A stretch of DNA of 9,104 nucleotides. It comes from Leptolyngbyaceae cyanobacterium M65_K2018_010. Its GTDB lineage: Bacteria; Cyanobacteriota; Cyanobacteriia; Phormidesmidales; Phormidesmidaceae. The DNA is taken from assembly GCA_015295885.1 (NCBI GenBank), contig DVEE01000478.1, positions 1-9,104 of the forward strand, written 5' to 3'. Of this stretch, positions 1 to 6,679 are shown one piece after another; the stretch's first letter is position 1; each line of letters begins with the position of its first letter. The position numbers and the translations under genes were made by a program. Under the pieces are notes generated by a model that made no database searches, was not told the origin of the DNA, and was given only the letters and a program-made list of their open reading frames with translations.

Positions 1-137
1 ACAAAGCCTGCCGCTGCCTGGGTTAAAATAGGCCGCACCTCAACCCCAGCCTTAGCCAACTCAGACACAACCGTACAGGTTTTGTAGGCAGCAATGCCGC
101 CACTTAGGCCGATGACAACCCGATGCGGAACCGTCAC
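1..137 (-). CDS. coaBC: Phosphopantothenoylcysteine decarboxylase / phosphopantothenate-cysteine ligase, N-terminal fragment
   Basis: Partial gene running off the left edge. Only the first 45 codons are present. The reading from a GTG at 137-135 gives a short lead, then VVIGLSGGIAAYK, a helix ending SELAKAGVEV, and RPILTQAAAGFV. This is the Rossmann-like, FMN-binding N-terminus of the CoaC (Dfp) flavoprotein, with the family's characteristic SGGIAAYK and T-x-A-A-x-x-F stretches. In the family, the CoaC half decarboxylates 4'-phosphopantothenoylcysteine, and the CoaB half, which would lie outside the window, makes it from phosphopantothenate and cysteine, in the cytoplasm. The GTG start is chosen because AGGAG lies 10 bases before it and an in-frame stop (that of the upstream gene) lies six codons before it. 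It is the third gene of a possible minus-strand operon. The CoaB half is assumed, not seen. Confidence 0.88.
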   Translation of the reverse strand, partial: MTVPHRVVIGLSGGIAAYKTCTVVSELAKAGVEVRPILTQAAAGF

Positions 138-147
138 CGCTGGGTTA

Positions 148-152
148 CTCCT
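148..152 (-). promoter_or_regulatory. Ribosome binding site of coaBC
   Basis: AGGAG on the minus strand, 10 bases before the GTG start of coaBC, in the 18-base gap after the DUF2555 stop codon. It supports the GTG as the start and close translational linkage of the two genes. Confidence 0.6.
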
Positions 153-155
153 AGC

Positions 156-368
156 CTAGGATTCATCGTAGGGTTCTAAATCTAATAGATAGACATAGGA
201 TTCTACCAACTCGGGCCGCTGGAAGGCCAAAGCCCTCAGCAAATGCCAATCCTGTAAGCCTTCAAAGGCATTATCGTAGGCATCAGCCTCCAAGCGCCGG
301 GCCAGTTCTTCCACGCTATCCGGCGTCATCTCAGAGACCGCTTCTGGCGAGACATGTACACTCAGCAT
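156..368 (-). CDS. DUF2555 family protein (cyanobacterial, function unknown)
   Basis: A 70-residue acidic protein beginning MLSVHVSPEAVSEMT and ending LLDLEPYDES. I recognise the overall pattern of DUF2555: SPE near the N-terminus, a helix with LARRLEADAYDNAFEGL, then DWHLLRALAFQRPELV and a YxxLLDLE-YDE tail. Its molecular function is not known to me. An ATG at 440 would add 24 residues (including GYWGRAGVQISPWGK) that do not fit the family, so I chose the ATG at 368, which is preceded by a purine-rich GGGGGAAA. There is no signal peptide or membrane segment, so it is probably a soluble cytoplasmic protein. It lies only 18 bases upstream of coaBC on the same strand and 88 bases after the esterase gene. 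Co-transcription with coaBC is likely; a functional link to coenzyme A synthesis is only a guess. Confidence 0.85.
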   Translation of the reverse strand: MLSVHVSPEAVSEMTPDSVEELARRLEADAYDNAFEGLQDWHLLRALAFQRPELVESYVYLLDLEPYDES

Positions 369-456
369 AGTCCGTTTCCCCCATGGCGATATCTGCACCC
401 CAGCCCGGCCCCAATAGCCCAGGTTGGCGATGCAGTTCACACCCTTATCCTAAAGG

Positions 457-1116
457 TTAAGGTTGGGTATAGCCTCGGCTCTGCCTCAAATCTTCGCAAA
501 AGGTAGATATAAGTCCGATAATCGGGGGTGAAATTTCATGTCCCATAGCCATTTCATGGAAGGTCACCGATTGCCCCTGGGCTTGAAGGGCATCCCGGGC
601 TTCGTAGGCCTTGGCGATCGGCACAATCGGGTCAAAGGAACCATGCACCATCAACACGGGCCGAGGGCTAACCGGCGCCGCTACCGGCCCGTGCAGGTAA
701 CCACTGAGGCTAATCTGGCCAGCCAGGGGAAGCTCCATGCCCACATCTAGCGCCATCGCCCCCCCCTGGGAGAACCCGGCTAGGATGGTCTGCTCTAGGG
801 GAATCTGGTTCGTCTGGGATAAATCCTTCAGCCAAGTCCTCAAGGCCTGCCGACTAGCTTCCAGATCGGGCTGTTGCCCAAAGTCGTGGGGCTGGCGAAA
901 GTCATAGCCCCAGGGAAAGCCGTACCACATGCGTCCCCCTGGTACCTGGGGATGGGCCAGCGGCGCGTCGGGAAATACCAAGGTAAACTGGGTCAGCCTT
1001 AGGTAAGGAGCCAAACCTACCAGATCAGCGGCGTTTGCACCCCAGCCATGCAGGGCCACCAGTTGCCAATCGGCCTGGCCCTGCGGGGGATTGTAGGTGA
1101 GCGCTTGCAGAGTCAA
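457..1116 (-). CDS. Alpha/beta-hydrolase, phospholipase/carboxylesterase family
   Basis: A 219-residue protein, the usual length for the small carboxylesterase/phospholipase (Abhydrolase_2-type) family. The oxyanion-side HGWGAN is at residues 23-28. The nucleophile elbow GFSQGG (114-119) gives Ser116, HGSFDPIVP gives Asp162, and GHEIS gives His193, so the catalytic triad is complete. A W-Y-G-F-P-W-G-Y-D-F stretch at 64-73 corresponds to the MWFD-type loop over the active site in this family. No signal peptide is visible, so it should act in the cytoplasm as a serine esterase on short acyl esters, lysophospholipids or acyl-thioesters; the exact substrate cannot be read from sequence. The start is TTG at 1116-1114. 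No ATG or GTG is available in frame nearby and GGGAGG lies 5 bases upstream. It sits 91 bases downstream of the c-di-GMP gene and 88 bases upstream of the DUF2555 gene, all in the same direction. Confidence 0.88.
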   Translation of the reverse strand: MTLQALTYNPPQGQADWQLVALHGWGANAADLVGLAPYLRLTQFTLVFPDAPLAHPQVPGGRMWYGFPWGYDFRQPHDFGQQPDLEASRQALRTWLKDLSQTNQIPLEQTILAGFSQGGAMALDVGMELPLAGQISLSGYLHGPVAAPVSPRPVLMVHGSFDPIVPIAKAYEARDALQAQGQSVTFHEMAMGHEISPPIIGLISTFCEDLRQSRGYTQP

Positions 1117-1121
1117 AGGGG

Positions 1122-1127
1122 CCTCCC
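1122..1127 (-). promoter_or_regulatory. Strong ribosome binding site that fixes a TTG start
   Basis: GGGAGG on the minus strand, 5 bases before TTG at 1116-1114. It is the reason for choosing the rare TTG codon as the start of the esterase gene. Confidence 0.6.
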
Positions 1128-1207
1128 GCTGGCTAGAGCAGCCACCTATAGGGTCGCCCTTTAATTTTAAGCAGTCTGCGCCCAGGCCGCATCCCAGCCC
1201 AACCTGC

Positions 1208-2929
1208 CTAGGAGTTGGGAAGTTGAAGGGTCGGTTGGTTCACCAGAATGTCCTCCACCGCTGCTGGGGTTAGGGGTCTGGAAAACAGGTAACCCTGCCC
1301 CAGTTCGCAGCGCAGGGCTTTGAGCTGGGCATAGTGGCGCTGGGTTTCAATGCCCTCGGCGACCACATCCAAGCCCAAATTCCAGGCTAGGCGGACAACC
1401 GACTGGAGAATTTCCAACTTTTCATAGTCCTGATCCGCATTTTCAATGAAGGATCGATCAATTTTCAAGCTGTCGAAGGGGAACCGATGCAGGTAGCTGA
1501 GGGAAGAATAGCCGGTGCCAAAGTCATCCACCGCCAGGCGAATGCCCATGTCCCTGAGCTGTTCCAGAATCGTAATGATGGATTCGGAGTGATCAATCAG
1601 CACTCCTTCGGTAATCTCGATCTTCAAGCGGTGGGGGTCAAAACCCGTCCGGGCCAGGGTATCCCCCACCCTTTGGACCAGGTTCTTTTGGGAAAATTGT
1701 TTGCTAGACATATTCACGCTAATGGTGAGATCGGCCATGGCTGGAAAGGCCTGGGTCCAGGCCTGCATTTGCCGGCAGGCCTCCTCTAGCACCCACCATC
1801 CCAGGGGAATGATTAGCCCCGTAGCCTCGGCAGTATCAATGAACTGGCCCGGCATCAGCAACCCCCGTTCCGGATGCTGCCACCGCACCAGGGCTTCGAA
1901 ACCGTGAATCGCTTGGGTGCTAATGGTGACGATGGGCTGATAATGGAGCCGCAGTTCGCCGTTTTGCAAGGCCTGCCGCAGGCCCATTTCTACTTGCAGA
2001 CGCTGGTTTTGCTTAACCTGTAGGGCCCCATCAAACACAAACCAGTGGCTATCTGGAATATTTTTGATCTGATACATAGCCGTATCGGCGTCCCGCAGCC
2101 AATCTTCGGCATGGAGGTACTGGGCCGGCCCCAGGGCTATGCCAATGCTGGCATCGATATAGATGTCGTGCTGTTGCAGATCAAAGGGCTGAGCAATCAG
2201 GTCGCGTAATTGGCTAGCCAAAATCGGCGCTTGGGTGGGGCAGTCGCTGTGCTCAAGCAAGACGGCAAACTCATCGCCACCCAGACGGGCCACCAAACTA
2301 TGGGCCGGTGCCAGTCGCCGCAGCCGGTGGCCCAACTCCGCCAGTAATTCGTTACCGACCCCGTGGCCCAGGTTATCGTTCACTTCCTTGAATCGATCCA
2401 GATCAATGAACAACAGGGCCAGGGAGTTGGGCGATCGCCCCTGGGCCAACACCGCATTCACCTGATTCACAAAGGCATTGCGGTTTGACAACCCGGTGAG
2501 TTGATCGTGTAGGGCCTGCTGGTGCAATTGGGTTTCCTGCTGTTTGCGGCGGGTAATGTTGCGTACCGAAATAATCCCAGCCGCCTCGGTAGTGTCCTGG
2601 CAAGGCCCCCCACTAATCGCCACCCAGACCACCGCCCCACCCCCGACCTGCAGCAGGATAAACTCCTCATTCTCCAGAACATCCCCAGCTAAGACGCGCC
2701 GTAGAGGCAATTGGTCAGGGGTCAGGGGACAGTGATGGCGATCTAAGATGCGGAAAGGGCTGGTCTCATCCACCTGCCACAGACTGGTCAGGTAGTTGTG
2801 TAGCAGCTGTTTGGCCTGGCCATTGCACAGCAGGGGCTGCCCCTCCCGATTCACCACGACAATGGCGTCCGGCAAGTGGTTCAATACGGCCAGACTGATG
2901 GAATGGGGAAGGTTAACCAGGTCATGCAT
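1208..2929 (-). CDS. PAS-GGDEF-EAL cyclic-di-GMP turnover protein
   Basis: A 573-residue signalling protein with three domains. Residues about 10-130 form a PAS sensor ending in the typical ISVRNITRRKQQE connector. Residues about 138-300 are a GGDEF domain with D176 in FIDLDRF and an intact GGDEF at 217-221. Residues about 312-560 are an EAL domain. The EAL metal and catalytic set appears complete: E345 of EAL, N406 in NMSSKQF, E438 in IEITEG, the DDFGTGYSSL pair D468/D469, K489 in LKIDRSF, E525 in AEGIET and Q545 in GQGY. The phosphodiesterase half should therefore work. The GGDEF half lacks an RxxD inhibitory site and has Asn193 where cyclases usually have the guanine-contacting Asp of GHxxGD, so cyclase activity is less certain. 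There is no membrane segment, so it should be cytosolic, with the signal entering through PAS. The ATG at 2929 is the first start after an in-frame TGA at 2956-2954; the ribosome binding site is weak. It diverges from the kinase gene. Confidence 0.93.
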   Translation of the reverse strand: MHDLVNLPHSISLAVLNHLPDAIVVVNREGQPLLCNGQAKQLLHNYLTSLWQVDETSPFRILDRHHCPLTPDQLPLRRVLAGDVLENEEFILLQVGGGAVVWVAISGGPCQDTTEAAGIISVRNITRRKQQETQLHQQALHDQLTGLSNRNAFVNQVNAVLAQGRSPNSLALLFIDLDRFKEVNDNLGHGVGNELLAELGHRLRRLAPAHSLVARLGGDEFAVLLEHSDCPTQAPILASQLRDLIAQPFDLQQHDIYIDASIGIALGPAQYLHAEDWLRDADTAMYQIKNIPDSHWFVFDGALQVKQNQRLQVEMGLRQALQNGELRLHYQPIVTISTQAIHGFEALVRWQHPERGLLMPGQFIDTAEATGLIIPLGWWVLEEACRQMQAWTQAFPAMADLTISVNMSSKQFSQKNLVQRVGDTLARTGFDPHRLKIEITEGVLIDHSESIITILEQLRDMGIRLAVDDFGTGYSSLSYLHRFPFDSLKIDRSFIENADQDYEKLEILQSVVRLAWNLGLDVVAEGIETQRHYAQLKALRCELGQGYLFSRPLTPAAVEDILVNQPTLQLPNS

Positions 2930-3128
2930 AGCGGCAGTGAACTCTCGGAGACATCACCAGGGCCAAGATGGAACACCGTGGGCCGAAAACCAGTGCGATC
3001 GACCACAGCGAACAAAACCTTAAGGGTATATCTCAAACAATAGGGGATGGTTAGCTTAGGCTGCCCAAAACCCGATTGATTTTCTCTGAAGCTGAGCTTT
3101 TCAGGGGAGGAGCGCCAGCGTAGGGGGA

Positions 3129-3147
3129 ACGACCGTGGGGACGACCG
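3129..3147. repeat. Short direct repeat ACGACCG x2, 12-bp period
   Basis: ACGACCG occurs at 3129-3135 and again at 3141-3147, each preceded by a run of G. The 12-bp period is about one helical turn, so it could be a protein binding site in the divergent promoter region. It is short enough to be chance. Confidence 0.3.
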
Positions 3148-3222
3148 CCAGGCTACATCCAGGGCGTTAGTCAGCCTGAACCGAGTATGGTGAGGGGGCT
3201 GGGACAGATTGTTTCCAGGCAA

Positions 3223-3258
3223 ATCCCAAAAATCCTTGTTATCCCAAAAATCCTTGTC
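3223..3258. repeat. 18-bp tandem direct repeat, two copies
   Basis: ATCCCAAAAATCCTTGTT at 3223-3240 is followed immediately by the same 18 bases at 3241-3258 with only the last base changed (T to C). It lies about 145 bases before the kinase start. It could be a duplicated operator or simply replication slippage. Confidence 0.85.
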
Positions 3259-3403
3259 AAAAGACGCCAGCTCAAGCAATAAGAGAATACACTGAGTTTG
3301 GTGCATCCAGGCATGATTAGTGACACGACCCTAGCAGACTTCCCGGGGCAGACCCATGAGTGCATAAACCCACTGTAGAAGCGATAGACACTGACTAAGC
3401 CGG

Positions 3404-5254
3404 ATGGAGCAAACCTTACTGGGGGGGCGGTATCAAGTGATTCGGCGGCTAGGATCCGGAGGATTTAGCCGCACCTTTCTCGTGTCCGATCTCCATTTGC
3501 CCAACCATCCCAAGTGTGTCATTAAGCAACTCAAACTCCAGGATAAGGACACGGCCACCCTCGACATGGCCCGGCGCCTGTTTGATACCGAGGCTCGGGT
3601 GCTTTACCAGTTGGGTAATCATCCCCAAATTCCGGCCCTGTTGGCCCACTTTGAAGAAAGTCAAGAATTTTACCTGGCCCAGGAATACATTGAAGGCAGC
3701 CGCCTTAACCACCAGATTGAGGAGGGTAAGCCCTGGACCGAGACCCGGGTGATCTTGCTGCTCCAGGAGGTGTTAGAAATTTTGGCCTTCGTACATGGGC
3801 AGCAGGTGATTCACCGCGATGTGAAACCCTCGAATTTAATCCGCCGTCACCGCGATGGCAAAATCGTGTTGATCGACTTTGGCGCGGTTAAACAGGTGAC
3901 CTCGTCACCGCTGGTTGATGCTGAAACGGGGGCAACCAACCTGACTGTAGCCATCGGCACCCACGGCTATATGCCGAACGAACAATACGCCGGCAAACCG
4001 CGCTTTAGTAGCGATGTCTATGCGGTCGGGATGTTGGGCATTCGGGCTCTTACCGGGATTCACCCCAAGAACATTGATGAAGACCCGGTCACCAGCGAGC
4101 TGGACTGGCACCACCACGCCCCCGCCGTATCCGCCGCCCTCACGGAGGTGCTAGATACCATGGTGCGCTACGACTTTCGCGATCGCTATCCGACGGCGCA
4201 AGAGGCCCTGGCAGCCCTGCAGAACCTGCCTAATCCCGTCAGTGGTCCGATTACCCAACTCTATCAAACCTGGCATCGAGGGGTCGGGGGGTTAGTGCCC
4301 AGCCCCCAATCAGGCCCGGGCGAGGCGGTGCTGGTGCCGGCAGAGACCTCCGAATTGACCGCGGTCGGCCCAGACCAGGAGGCCACCTCGCTGTTTCCCG
4401 TCGATCTGATCTCTACGAGCAACGCCTTAAACAACACCAACGGTAAAGCCATTGTGCCCCTGGCCACGGCAGCCCTAGAAGTCATTACACAACCGACTAA
4501 GTGGCGTCTTTTCCCACCTCGGCCGCTGCTTTGGGGGGGCATGGTGGGCCTCGCCGGAGCCGTCGTCGCTCTCTGGCAAAGTGGTCTCACCGTAGCCTTT
4601 GAGCCCAACGGATCCCGCGTCACCCCCTTTCTACCGGCGCGGATACCGACTTTGCAGATCGACCTGGGTCGTCTATTGCCACCCCAGGAAAAGGCGGTTT
4701 ACCTGGCCGATCAAGGGGAGCAGTTGTTGGCCCAGGGGCGCTACCCCGATGCCCTGGCGAGCTTCGATGAGGCCCTGACGGCCAAGCCAGACTACGCCCC
4801 GGCTTACCTGGGCCGTTGTCGCGCCCTGATCGGCTTGAAACGTCCCAGCGAAGCCATTGCCGCCTGCGATGATGCGATCGCCTACCGCAATTACTTTCCT
4901 GAAGCCGTACGCAGCAAGGGAACCGCAGAAGAACAGCAGGGGCGTCTGCAGGCCGCCCTGGCCCTCTACGAACAAACCAACCGGATGATGCCGGCCCTAG
5001 CCCAGGCCTGGATTGATCGGGGGCGGGTGCTGCAAAAGCTAGGACGAGCCGCAGAAGCCCTCGAGGCCCTGGATCAGGGAATTACCCTCAACCGCGAATC
5101 GGCGGAAGCCTGGACCGTGCGAGGTGAGGCCGCCTGGACCCTAGAGCGCTACGATCAGGCGATTGTGGCCTTTGAGAAAGCCCTCCAACTGGATCCCGAT
5201 TATGAACCGGCTCAGCGGCTGCGCCAGCAGGCCCGCAAAACCCTGGGACGTTAA
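3404..5254 (+). CDS. Membrane-anchored Ser/Thr protein kinase with C-terminal TPR repeats
   Basis: A 616-residue Hanks-type kinase. The kinase domain spans about residues 10-272: glycine loop GSGGFSRTFL (17-26), ATP-binding Lys41 in VIKQLK, catalytic loop HRDVKPSN (137-144, catalytic Asp139), DFG at 158-160, and GTHGYMPNEQ at 185-194 in the activation/P+1 region, with PNEQ where many kinases have APE. All catalytic residues are present. A linker rich in small residues follows, then one hydrophobic segment (about 374-397), then about four TPR units (about 433-466, 467-500, 534-566 and 567-600) with the usual A-Y-x-x-A-L-x-x-F/Y-x-x-A-L pattern. This implies a cytosolic kinase tethered to the membrane and a TPR protein-binding tail on the other side. 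It probably phosphorylates Ser/Thr in partner proteins; the target is unknown. The ATG at 3404 is the first start after an in-frame TGA at 3392-3394, with no good ribosome binding site. The stop overlaps that of the convergent transglutaminase gene. Confidence 0.93.
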   Translation: MEQTLLGGRYQVIRRLGSGGFSRTFLVSDLHLPNHPKCVIKQLKLQDKDTATLDMARRLFDTEARVLYQLGNHPQIPALLAHFEESQEFYLAQEYIEGSRLNHQIEEGKPWTETRVILLLQEVLEILAFVHGQQVIHRDVKPSNLIRRHRDGKIVLIDFGAVKQVTSSPLVDAETGATNLTVAIGTHGYMPNEQYAGKPRFSSDVYAVGMLGIRALTGIHPKNIDEDPVTSELDWHHHAPAVSAALTEVLDTMVRYDFRDRYPTAQEALAALQNLPNPVSGPITQLYQTWHRGVGGLVPSPQSGPGEAVLVPAETSELTAVGPDQEATSLFPVDLISTSNALNNTNGKAIVPLATAALEVITQPTKWRLFPPRPLLWGGMVGLAGAVVALWQSGLTVAFEPNGSRVTPFLPARIPTLQIDLGRLLPPQEKAVYLADQGEQLLAQGRYPDALASFDEALTAKPDYAPAYLGRCRALIGLKRPSEAIAACDDAIAYRNYFPEAVRSKGTAEEQQGRLQAALALYEQTNRMMPALAQAWIDRGRVLQKLGRAAEALEALDQGITLNRESAEAWTVRGEAAWTLERYDQAIVAFEKALQLDPDYEPAQRLRQQARKTLGR

Positions 5255-6114
5255 TCGCCCAGCAGGGCAACCCGGACCTCAGTGTCTAACCGAGAGCTAA
5301 CCCGCCCCCCCTCTAAGGTCGTACCAGTAACTGGCACCGTCTGCTGGGGAAAGGGGCTGGCCACCAGGGCAATGTGACGATCGGCAACCGCCAGCCCGTG
5401 GGTAGGGTCAAAGCCCCGCCATCCCCCGCCCGGCACATAGACCTCTGCCCAGGCATGCAGATCCCGGTGGAGTACCGTGCTATCCCCTTCTTCATAGCCA
5501 CTGACAAATCGGGCCGCCAACCCTGCCGCCCGACAGACATCCATAAATAGCACCGTAAAATCCCGACAGCTCCCCAGTTTTTGGCTCCAGGTCATGCCCG
5601 GCGGCCAGGGGTGACCGGTGGAGCGAGTCGTATATTCGCAGGTTTCATAGATGCGCTGGGTAAGGGTGGTGAGAAAGAAGCCCACGTTACCATCCACCTG
5701 ATGGTTAATTTCTTCGGCCAGGGCAATGGCCTGGGGGGAAATCACCGGGGCCAGGGGCGGATGCAGATAGGGTTGTAGAAGAGCCGCCACACTAGCCGGG
5801 TAGTCAATGGGCAGCGTCACCGCCCAGGGTTCCGCCAAATAGTCAAAGGGATGGGTACGCAAGGTAGCGACCTCCGTCGTGGTGGTAATCACCAGGCTCT
5901 CGGTGGGGATCGGATCAAACCACAGCCGCCAGAGGTGATTGCCATCGGTATCGATAATCGGAGCCTGTTGAATTGGCCTAGGATCTACGGCCAAGGTAAA
6001 GCTCTGCACCTGTTGAGTGGCATCGCTACGAGGGTGCAACCGCAGGGTGTGAGCCTGGAGGGTAACGGGGTTTTGATAGTGGTAGTGGGTATGGTGTTGA
6101 ATGCGGTAACGCAT
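5251..6114 (-). CDS. Transglutaminase-like protein with bacterial transglutaminase N-terminal domain
   Basis: A 287-residue protein. The N-terminus (MRYRIQHHTHYHYQNPV, then LRLHPRS) and the beta-rich first 100 residues match the domain that precedes bacterial transglutaminase-like cores. The core follows at about 130-240 with the full Cys-His-Asp triad: Cys183 in LGSCRDFT, His220 in DLHAWAEVY and Asp236 in FDPTHG. Members of this superfamily act as cysteine peptidases or amidases as well as crosslinkers; the actual reaction is unknown. No signal peptide is visible, so it is probably cytoplasmic. In many bacteria this family sits beside alpha-E and circularly permuted ATP-grasp genes, but neither is here, so it stands alone. 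The ATG at 6114 is preceded by only a distant AGGGAA. Its TAA is read from the same TTAA as the kinase stop. Confidence 0.9.
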   Translation of the reverse strand: MRYRIQHHTHYHYQNPVTLQAHTLRLHPRSDATQQVQSFTLAVDPRPIQQAPIIDTDGNHLWRLWFDPIPTESLVITTTTEVATLRTHPFDYLAEPWAVTLPIDYPASVAALLQPYLHPPLAPVISPQAIALAEEINHQVDGNVGFFLTTLTQRIYETCEYTTRSTGHPWPPGMTWSQKLGSCRDFTVLFMDVCRAAGLAARFVSGYEEGDSTVLHRDLHAWAEVYVPGGGWRGFDPTHGLAVADRHIALVASPFPQQTVPVTGTTLEGGRVSSRLDTEVRVALLGD

Positions 6115-6173
6115 GACCAGAACAAATTCCCTGCCTAAGCGGTGGCTTGAAAAGGGTTATCCCGGGCATTGCC

Positions 6174-6191
6174 TGCCGCCAAGAGGCGGCA
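6174..6191. repeat. GC-rich inverted repeat (hairpin)
   Basis: TGCCGCC (6174-6180), a 4-base loop AAGA, then GGCGGCA (6185-6191): a perfect 7-bp stem. No T run follows on either strand, so it is not a standard intrinsic terminator. It starts 60 bases ahead of the transglutaminase start and may be in that gene's leader. Confidence 0.6.
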
Positions 6192-6390
6192 AACATACTG
6201 ACTTTGAGGCCATTAGCCTAATCCCTAGGTACAACCTAAGACGCTCTTGGGCTTTTCAACCACCCTCTAAACCAGATTTCTGCCCAGAGAACCACCTAAA
6301 ATTTACTCAATCTTGAACCTTTTCGCCGTCTTCCCTAACACAGAAATAGTCTGGATCCAAAAAGGCAGATCAATCACCCCATGGAGCAAC

Positions 6391-6426
6391 CTACCGATGA
6401 ACTATTCGGTAGCAGAGTTCTTCTGC
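6391..6426. repeat. Two adjacent small inverted repeats
   Basis: CTACCGA (6391-6397) pairs with TCGGTAG (6406-6412) around an 8-base loop. GCAGA (6412-6416) then pairs with TCTGC (6422-6426). The two stems share base 6412. They suggest possible RNA structure or a protein site in the intergenic region; chance is not excluded. Confidence 0.45.
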
Positions 6427-6491
6427 AGTAGACCCACTCTCTCAGTATCATCGGCTCTAAGGGGCTGGGGATCAGCTTTAATGCAGTGATT

Positions 6492-6520
6492 TTGAAGATT
6501 AAGCATTTATAAAATAACAT
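6492..6520 (+). promoter_or_regulatory. Candidate sigma-70 promoter of the zinc-ribbon/deaminase unit
   Basis: TTGAAG (6492-6497) and TAACAT (6515-6520) are 17 bases apart, each matching four of six consensus bases. A TATAAA at 6508-6513 is an alternative -10. A start near 6527 would give a leader of about 150 bases carrying the hairpin at 6580-6607. This is an inference from motifs only. Confidence 0.35.
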
Positions 6521-6579
6521 TGCCACTCTGGAAACCAACCAACATAATAGATTTATTAGTCAGTTGAAATTATTTCGGC

Positions 6580-6616
6580 CTCGCAATGATCCATGCTTCG
6601 TTGCGAGCTTATTTTT
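6580..6616 (+). terminator. Intrinsic terminator-like hairpin upstream of the zinc-ribbon gene
   Basis: CTCGCAATGA (6580-6589) pairs with TCGTTGCGAG (6598-6607), 10 bp with one G-T wobble, around an 8-base loop. CTTATTTTT (6608-6616) follows at once. This is the form of a rho-independent terminator. CGGCC (6576-6580) and GGCCG (6617-6621) could add an outer or competing helix. It lies in the space before the gene at 6680, so it may end a small RNA or attenuate that gene. Confidence 0.5.
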
Positions 6617-6662
6617 GGCCGGATTCAGTTCTGTCCCTTTTCAGATTCCTTAGATTAAAAAA

Positions 6663-6676
6663 GTAGTCGGAGTTAC
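6663..6676 (+). promoter_or_regulatory. GTA-N8-TAC palindromic motif (NtcA-type), overlapping the ribosome binding site
   Basis: GTA (6663-6665), eight bases, TAC (6674-6676): an exact match to the core binding pattern of NtcA, the cyanobacterial nitrogen regulator. It ends 3 bases before the ATG at 6680 and contains the GGAG ribosome binding site (6669-6672). An activator would not normally bind there, so if real it would act as a block. Chance is likely. Confidence 0.25.
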
Positions 6677-6679
6677 AAA

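Larger units (their letters stand above)
2930..3403. other. Divergent intergenic region between the c-di-GMP gene and the kinase gene
   Basis: 474 bases without a convincing gene. It must carry the promoters of both flanking genes, but I see no clear paired -35/-10 elements for either. What stands out is an 18-bp tandem duplication at 3223-3258 and two ACGACCG direct repeats (3129-3135 and 3141-3147) one helical turn apart. An open frame across much of it on the minus strand overlaps the start of the c-di-GMP gene and has no recognisable domain; I treat it as non-coding. Confidence 0.6.
6115..6679. other. Long divergent intergenic region with several hairpins
   Basis: 565 bases between the transglutaminase gene (minus) and the zinc-ribbon gene (plus), with lower GC than its surroundings towards the right. 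No convincing gene is visible. It contains a GC hairpin at 6174-6191, two adjacent small hairpins at 6391-6426, a candidate promoter at 6492-6520 and a terminator-like hairpin at 6580-6616, each listed separately. A small RNA or a regulated leader is possible. Confidence 0.6.

Noticed and set aside
369..440. Upstream ATG giving DUF2555 24 extra residues
   Set aside because: The extra residues do not fit the family, which begins close to MLSVHVSPE, and the ATG at 368 has a purine-rich stretch before it.
2881..3306. A 141-codon minus-strand open frame across the divergent intergenic region
   Set aside because: It overlaps the start of the c-di-GMP gene in another frame, shows no domain, and its only repeat (DKDFWDNKDFWD) is just the translated 18-bp DNA duplication.
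3971..3985. Kinase judged inactive because APE is replaced by PNEQ
   Set aside because: VxK, HRD, the DFG motif and the Asn of the catalytic loop are all present, and the YMPNEQ form is, as I recall, usual in cyanobacterial kinases of this type.
5323..5333. Palindrome CCAGT-A-ACTGG
   Set aside because: It lies inside the transglutaminase coding region with nothing around it to suggest a site; most likely chance.
6381..6431. A 16-codon frame MEQPTDELFGSRVLLQ in the long intergenic region
   Set aside because: There is no ribosome binding site and it is unlike any small protein I know. The inverted repeats explain the stretch at least as well.
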